Notes under the pieces: generated by a model | Databases searched by the model: none | The model's input: the letters and a program-made list of their open reading frames with translations, nothing else | What the model was told of the DNA's origin: nothing | Assembly (NCBI GenBank): GCA_030632545.1 | Contig: DAOVUO010000076.1 | Coordinates: 1 to 8,847, forward strand | Direction: 5' to 3' | Source: Bacteroidales bacterium | GTDB taxonomy: Bacteria; Bacteroidota; Bacteroidia; Bacteroidales; DYOH01 | DNA: 8,847 nucleotides | Shown: piece by piece, positions 4,991 through 8,847 of the stretch | How the letters are laid out: each line of letters begins with the position of its first letter | Position numbering within the stretch: position 1 is the first letter of the stretch | Made by a program: the position numbers and the translations under genes

Positions 4991-6175
4991 ATGAAAAAAT
5001 TAAACTTTATTCTTATCACATTTGCGAGCTTTTTAATTCTTGTAACTGCGTGTAATTCAAGCTCAAAATTACTGGAAACAGGTCAATATGATTTGGCTGT
5101 AACTAAGTCTGTAGTTAAAATTCAAAAAGATAAAGAAAACCAAAAGAATATTGATGTGCTTGTAAAAGCTTATCCAAAAGCAAATGACAAAAATCTTGAA
5201 AAAATTGATTATTTACAAAAAGAAGGACGGCCAGATAGATGGGAAAGTATTTATTCAAATTATATTCAACTTAAACGCCGTCAGGATTTAGTAAAAACTG
5301 TAATGCCGCTTAAATACAATGGACGTTTGCTCGAATTTGAAAATCGTAACTACACAGATAGACTTATAGAAGCGAAAAAAAATGCGGCTGATTACTTTTA
5401 TCATAGAGGCAAAGACTTAATGAAAGAAGGTCGTAAGATTTCTTACAGAAATGCATATTCAAATTTTGAAAAAGCAAAAAAATATCATCCTGTTTATAAC
5501 GATATTGACCGTTTGATGGACGAAACATATAATTTAGGCCTAAATAAAATTGTTTTATCTGTTGTAAATAAAACTAAATATCGTTTACCTCAAGATTATG
5601 AAAAACAACTTTTATCCTTAGATTTTAATGCAATTGACAAAAATTGGAATCGCCATTTTGCGCCAATGGGGCAATACACAAATAGTGATTACGATTATTC
5701 TGTCAAAGTAGTTTTACGAAATATGAGTATTTCGCCCGAAAGAATTAAGGAAAATGTAATTACAGAAACAAAAAAAATCAGAGATGGTTGGGAGTATGAA
5801 TATGATGCTCGAGGGAATGTAAAAAAAGACTCGCTAGGGAATGATGTCAAAAGACCAAAATATAAAGCTATTCGTTGCGATGTTATAGAAAGCATTCAAT
5901 TTAAGGATATTATAGTGGAAGCCTATGTTGATATTTACAGAAATTCTACTCGAAAATTAGTAAAAAGCTATCCTATTAGTGCCGAAGGGCATTTTCAAAA
6001 TATTGCACGTATTGCACGTGGTGAAATAGAAGCTTTATCAGCAGAAACTAGAAAAACCTTGGGAGGTCAGCCTGTGCCATTTCCAGACGATTTCCAAATG
6101 ATGTTTGACGCTATTCCTGCAGTTAAGGATCAAGTGCATCAAGTATTAAGACAGGCACAAACACTTTATCAATAA
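4991..6175 (+). CDS. Lipoprotein of unknown function with TPR-like N-terminal half
   Basis: A 394-residue protein with a lipoprotein signal peptide: MKKLN, a hydrophobic core, then the lipobox LVTAC with lipidated Cys21. The residues after Cys are NSSSK, without the acidic pattern linked to surface export in Bacteroidota, so the inner face of the outer membrane is likely. Residues 25-180 are helical and TPR-like (for example YFYHRGKDLMKEGRK and YSNFEKAKKYHPVYNDI). The second half (about 230-335) looks richer in beta strands, with alternating segments such as YDYSVKVVLRN and KDIIVEAYVDIYR. I do not recognise the family. A GTG at 4970 would add seven residues before the signal peptide; the ATG is preferred because it gives a normal short n-region. 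hflX starts 5 bases after the stop, so the two are probably cotranscribed. Confidence 0.85.
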   Translation: MKKLNFILITFASFLILVTACNSSSKLLETGQYDLAVTKSVVKIQKDKENQKNIDVLVKAYPKANDKNLEKIDYLQKEGRPDRWESIYSNYIQLKRRQDLVKTVMPLKYNGRLLEFENRNYTDRLIEAKKNAADYFYHRGKDLMKEGRKISYRNAYSNFEKAKKYHPVYNDIDRLMDETYNLGLNKIVLSVVNKTKYRLPQDYEKQLLSLDFNAIDKNWNRHFAPMGQYTNSDYDYSVKVVLRNMSISPERIKENVITETKKIRDGWEYEYDARGNVKKDSLGNDVKRPKYKAIRCDVIESIQFKDIIVEAYVDIYRNSTRKLVKSYPISAEGHFQNIARIARGEIEALSAETRKTLGGQPVPFPDDFQMMFDAIPAVKDQVHQVLRQAQTLYQ

Positions 6176-6180
6176 ATCGA

Positions 6181-7374
6181 ATGTCGAAATATATAACAAC
6201 AAAAAAAGAGCAAGAAACAGCAGTTTTAGTCGGAATTATAACTCAAGAACAGAATGAGAATAATGTAAAAGAGTACTTAGATGAACTTAATTTTCTTACC
6301 GAAACAGCAGGTGCTAAAACTTTAAAAAGATTTACGCAAAAACTTGAAAAACAACATCCAAAAACATTTATTGGAAAAGGAAAACTTGAGGAAATAAAAG
6401 AATATTGCGAAGCTTTTGAAGTTGATATTGTTATTTTTGATGACGAACTCTCGCCTTCGCAACTTAGGAATTTAGAAAAAGAATTTGGTCGTAGAATTTT
6501 GGATAGAACAAATCTAATTTTAGATATTTTTGCTAAAAGAGCACAAACGGCTCATGCCAAAACACAAGTAGAACTGGCTCAGTATCAGTATTTATTGCCT
6601 CGCTTAACACGAATGTGGACTCACCTAGAGAGGCAGCGAGGAGGAATTGGGATGCGAGGCCCTGGTGAAACTGAAATTGAAACTGACCGTAGAATTATTC
6701 GCGATAAAATTGCTAAGTTAAAGCTTGATCTTGAGAAAATAGACAAGCAAATGGCTACACAGCGGAAAAATAGAGGAAAACTTACTCGTGTGGCTTTAGT
6801 TGGTTACACAAATGTTGGTAAATCAACATTAATGAACCTATTAAGCAAGTCAGATGTTTTTGCCGAAAATAAACTTTTTGCAACACTTGATACTACAGTA
6901 AGAAAAGTAGTTATTGGAAATTTACCATTCCTACTTTCTGACACTGTTGGGTTTATACGCAAATTACCCCATCACTTAGTCGAATCTTTTAAATCTACTC
7001 TTGATGAGCTTCGTGAGGCGGATGTATTAATGCATTTAGCAGATATTTCGCATCCAAACTTCGAGGAGCATATCCAAACGGTTCGAATTACTTTACAAGA
7101 TTTAGGTGCTGCTGACAAACCAACAATTATGGTTTTTAATAAAATAGATGCTTTTGAATACGAGAAAAAAGATGATGACGATTTATTGCCCAAAACAAAG
7201 CATAATTTTAGTTTAGCCGACTGGCAGGAAACATACATGGCAAAAGAAAATACTCCTGTTTTGTTTATTTCTGCAAAGAAAAAAGAAAATATAGATGAGC
7301 TGAAAATGCTTATTTACAAGGAAGTGAAGAAAATACATGCTAAGCGCTATCCATTCGACACATTTTTATATTAA
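6181..7374 (+). CDS. hflX: Ribosome-associated GTPase HflX
   Basis: A 397-residue HflX, about the usual length. The N-terminal HflX domain contains TFIGKGKLEEI (62-72), DRTNLILDIFAKRA (108-121) and the glycine-rich GGIGMRGPGETEIETDRR (154-171). A coiled-coil linker covers about 172-198. The G domain has G1 GYTNVGKST (208-216), G2 TLDTT (235-239), G3 DTVG (254-257), G4 NKID (320-323) and G5 SAK (364-366). HflX binds the 50S subunit and splits stalled or hibernating 70S ribosomes during stress. A charged insert with four Asp (331-334) lies between G4 and G5. The ATG begins 5 bases after the stop of the lipoprotein gene, so one mRNA is expected. All nucleotide-binding motifs are intact and the enzyme should be active. 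Confidence 0.97.
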   Translation: MSKYITTKKEQETAVLVGIITQEQNENNVKEYLDELNFLTETAGAKTLKRFTQKLEKQHPKTFIGKGKLEEIKEYCEAFEVDIVIFDDELSPSQLRNLEKEFGRRILDRTNLILDIFAKRAQTAHAKTQVELAQYQYLLPRLTRMWTHLERQRGGIGMRGPGETEIETDRRIIRDKIAKLKLDLEKIDKQMATQRKNRGKLTRVALVGYTNVGKSTLMNLLSKSDVFAENKLFATLDTTVRKVVIGNLPFLLSDTVGFIRKLPHHLVESFKSTLDELREADVLMHLADISHPNFEEHIQTVRITLQDLGAADKPTIMVFNKIDAFEYEKKDDDDLLPKTKHNFSLADWQETYMAKENTPVLFISAKKKENIDELKMLIYKEVKKIHAKRYPFDTFLY

Positions 7375-7410
7375 CAAATTCACAATTTATTAGTGGAATT
7401 TGGGTTCTTT
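7375..7410 (+). terminator. Weak candidate terminator after hflX
   Basis: CAAATTC (7375-7381) and GAATTTG (7396-7402) are inverted 7-mers with a 14-base loop, directly after the hflX stop. The downstream GGTTCTTTTAT is only partly T-rich. It is the best termination candidate before the next gene, but it is AT-rich and not strong. Confidence 0.3.
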
Positions 7411-7423
7411 TATACTGGACTTG

Positions 7424-7461
7424 TTAGCAAAACGCTAAAAATTTCGTCTGCTCAAATTTTT
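7424..7461. repeat. Cluster of overlapping short inverted repeats before the AAA+ gene
   Basis: TTAGC (7424-7428) pairs with GCTAA (7434-7438). Overlapping it, AAAAATTT (7437-7444) pairs with AAATTTTT (7454-7461). The two hairpins share 7437-7438 and cannot both be complete, so alternative folds are possible. A near -7 box (AATTTTTG, 7455-7462, first base wrong) lies inside the second one. Confidence 0.4.
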
Positions 7462-7495
7462 GACGTAAACTTGCAAGCTCCTTAAAAAAAATAAT

Positions 7496-8587
7496 ATGAA
7501 CGAAAAAAATAATAATTTAATCAATGCCTTTCAAGACGGTTTTGATTCAGACATCCATATAGGTCGCTTATTTGTTGTCAAGTACGATAAACTATATCAT
7601 CAATACAATGTTAGCTTACATATTGATATAGAGGAGTTTTGGACAATGTTAAAAGATGAATATAAACTTAATGATGAAAATATTTTATTAAGCTATAAAT
7701 CTTCTAAAGACAAAAAAATAAATCAGTTAGATAAAGATTCATCTCAAAATTTAGTTGAGATAAAAAAGGAATTTTTAATAGATTTCAATGCCTATCACCT
7801 TAATTTTTATTATTCTGATAATAACGATAAAGCAATAGTTGATAATATAATTAGTAAAACCATAGAAAGAAAACCAAAAGCAAAGCACAAGAATAAGTTT
7901 TATATGGTAGCTCGTTCACGTCGTTCAGAATATGGTTTTGAGCTTAAAAAATTCAAAATAGATAAGCATGAAATCAATATTGAAGAGCTTTACAACGATG
8001 ATTTTTCAAAGGTAAATAAGCGCATACACGAATTTGTACAAGAAAAAAAACAAAATGGCATTGTAATGCTCCATGGAAAATACGGAACAGGAAAATCTAC
8101 TTATATTCGTTATTTAATGCAAAATAGTAAAAACCGCTTTATTTTCATGCCAAACTATATGGTACACGAGCTTAGTTCGCCTGAGTTTATGCCTTTTTTG
8201 TCTAATTACGAAAATAGTGTATTGGTGCTAGAAGATTGCGAAGATATTTTACGTCCTCGCTCAATGGGAAATAGAAACGAAGCTCTTGTAAATCTACTAA
8301 ACTTAGGCGATGGATTGCTATCAGATGCTTTGGCCATTAAACTAATTTGTACATTTAATGCTGATTTAAAGAAAATAGAACCTGCAATTCTTCGTAAAGG
8401 CCGTTTGATTGCACGCTACGAATTTGAACCCTTGAATGTGAAAAAAGCAGAAGTATTAGCTAAAAAAAGTGGAATTGATATGGACGTTAAGCAGCCAATT
8501 ACTTTAGCTGAACTATTTAATTATAATAAGGAAAACTTTGATAAAAAATCTGAAGGCAAACACCTTGGATTTGGCGTTGTAAAATAA
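7496..8587 (+). CDS. AAA+ ATPase with BCS1-like core and an unrecognised N-terminal domain
   Basis: A 363-residue soluble protein. The C-terminal half is an AAA+ core: Walker A GKYGTGKS (194-201), Walker B LVLEDCED (243-250), sensor 1 CTFN (285-288), and a probable arginine-finger region ILRKGR (298-303). The Walker B acidic pair reads ED rather than DE, as in BCS1-type ATPases, and EPAILRKGRL resembles the BCS1 DPALIRPGR segment. The N-terminal half (about 1-165) matches nothing I recognise. It has no membrane helix and carries a basic stretch ERKPKAKHKNK (124-134). BCS1 itself is a mitochondrial translocase with a membrane helix, so function cannot be transferred. Remodelling of a protein substrate is the reasonable inference. 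The ATG at 7496 follows an A-rich leader. The gene stands alone, 121 bases after hflX and followed by a long hairpin. Confidence 0.85.
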   Translation: MNEKNNNLINAFQDGFDSDIHIGRLFVVKYDKLYHQYNVSLHIDIEEFWTMLKDEYKLNDENILLSYKSSKDKKINQLDKDSSQNLVEIKKEFLIDFNAYHLNFYYSDNNDKAIVDNIISKTIERKPKAKHKNKFYMVARSRRSEYGFELKKFKIDKHEINIEELYNDDFSKVNKRIHEFVQEKKQNGIVMLHGKYGTGKSTYIRYLMQNSKNRFIFMPNYMVHELSSPEFMPFLSNYENSVLVLEDCEDILRPRSMGNRNEALVNLLNLGDGLLSDALAIKLICTFNADLKKIEPAILRKGRLIARYEFEPLNVKKAEVLAKKSGIDMDVKQPITLAELFNYNKENFDKKSEGKHLGFGVVK

Positions 8588-8599
8588 TCACTTTGTATA

Positions 8600-8641
8600 T
8601 TCTGTTATACGTTTTGGAAAATGAAAAAACGTATAACAGAA
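8600..8641. repeat. Perfect 16-bp inverted repeat after the AAA+ gene
   Basis: TTCTGTTATACGTTTT (8600-8615) and its exact reverse complement (8626-8641) flank a 10-base loop. It begins 12 bases after the stop codon. Neither strand has a T run directly after the stem, so it is not a textbook terminator. It could end transcripts inefficiently, protect the mRNA 3' end, or be a remnant of a small mobile element. Confidence 0.75.
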
Positions 8642-8828
8642 AATATATTATTCGTTGGTTCTACTGCCAATTTAGTGAGTAACTAATTTAAAATATGAAA
8701 ACAGTGATTAAACATAATATTCTTTAATATCTGCTTAACTGTTTATTTGTTTATAAGTTAAACCATACAAACTTAAGATAAAAGTAATTATTACTATTTT
8801 AATCAACTTTTAATTTGGACTTCGTATA

Positions 8829-8836
8829 TATGTTTG
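8829..8836 (+). promoter_or_regulatory. Candidate -7 box at the right edge
   Basis: TATGTTTG is a perfect TA-N2-TTTG match, pointing to a rightward gene starting just beyond the window. No TTG lies at the -33 distance. From 8642 to the edge I see no gene; the only ATG-led frame of note (8695-8727) is ten codons long. Confidence 0.35.
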
Positions 8837-8847
8837 ATGTTCAATAA

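Noticed and set aside
1..8847. CRISPR array, insertion sequence, rRNA or phage genes
   Set aside because: No spaced identical repeats beyond the short ones listed, no transposase or phage motif and no rRNA-like sequence was seen.

Overview
The window is AT-rich DNA from a member of the Bacteroidota. Four things support this. Candidate promoters fit the Bacteroidota -7 box (TA-N2-TTTG) rather than the E. coli type. There are no clear Shine-Dalgarno sites. Two proteins carry the typical Bacteroidota TonB N-terminus (a [D/E]LE..R..F..G....L....EW pattern). A BlaI repressor is paired with an M56 peptidase. Order and genus cannot be read from this sequence.

Layout. The left edge holds the last 30 codons of an unidentified gene, then tRNA-Ala(GGC) on the minus strand with its own promoter (about 176-295). 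Positions 318-3536 hold a plus-strand cluster: a BlaI-type repressor, an M56 membrane metallopeptidase with a C-terminal M23-like domain that has lost its metal ligands, and two TonB-type energy transducers. It ends at a strong intrinsic terminator (3500-3536). Next comes a secreted protein made only of two TonB C-terminal domains (3556-4302). A 667-base gene-free stretch follows (4303-4969), with an orphan terminator, candidate promoters and two copies of a small hairpin. Then come a lipoprotein of unknown function (4991-6175) and, 5 bases later, hflX (6181-7374). The last gene is a BCS1-like AAA+ ATPase (7496-8587), followed by a perfect 16-bp inverted repeat.

How the genes may work together. 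By analogy with BlaR1/BlaI and MecR1/MecI, the M56 protein would sense something in the periplasm and trigger loss of BlaI repression. The blaI promoter carries three operator-like repeats spaced exactly 20 bp apart, which overlap the promoter elements, and transcription is predicted to start almost at the blaI ATG. The controlled cargo is unusual. There is no beta-lactamase or resistance gene, but there are four TonB C-terminal domains in three consecutive genes, with no ExbB/ExbD or TonB-dependent receptor in the window. The two domains of the secreted protein resemble, in order, the domains of the two membrane-anchored TonB genes before it. This suggests duplication and fusion of the pair.

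The most interesting candidate system is this repressor / pseudo-M23 sensor / TonB-domain module. The basic BlaI-M56 pairing, M56-M23 fusions and TonB domains near M56 are already known in Bacteroidota. The less ordinary parts are the dead sensor domain, the membrane-free tandem TonB protein and the phased operator array. Three gene starts are placed downstream of the longest open frame (750, 2811 and 4991).
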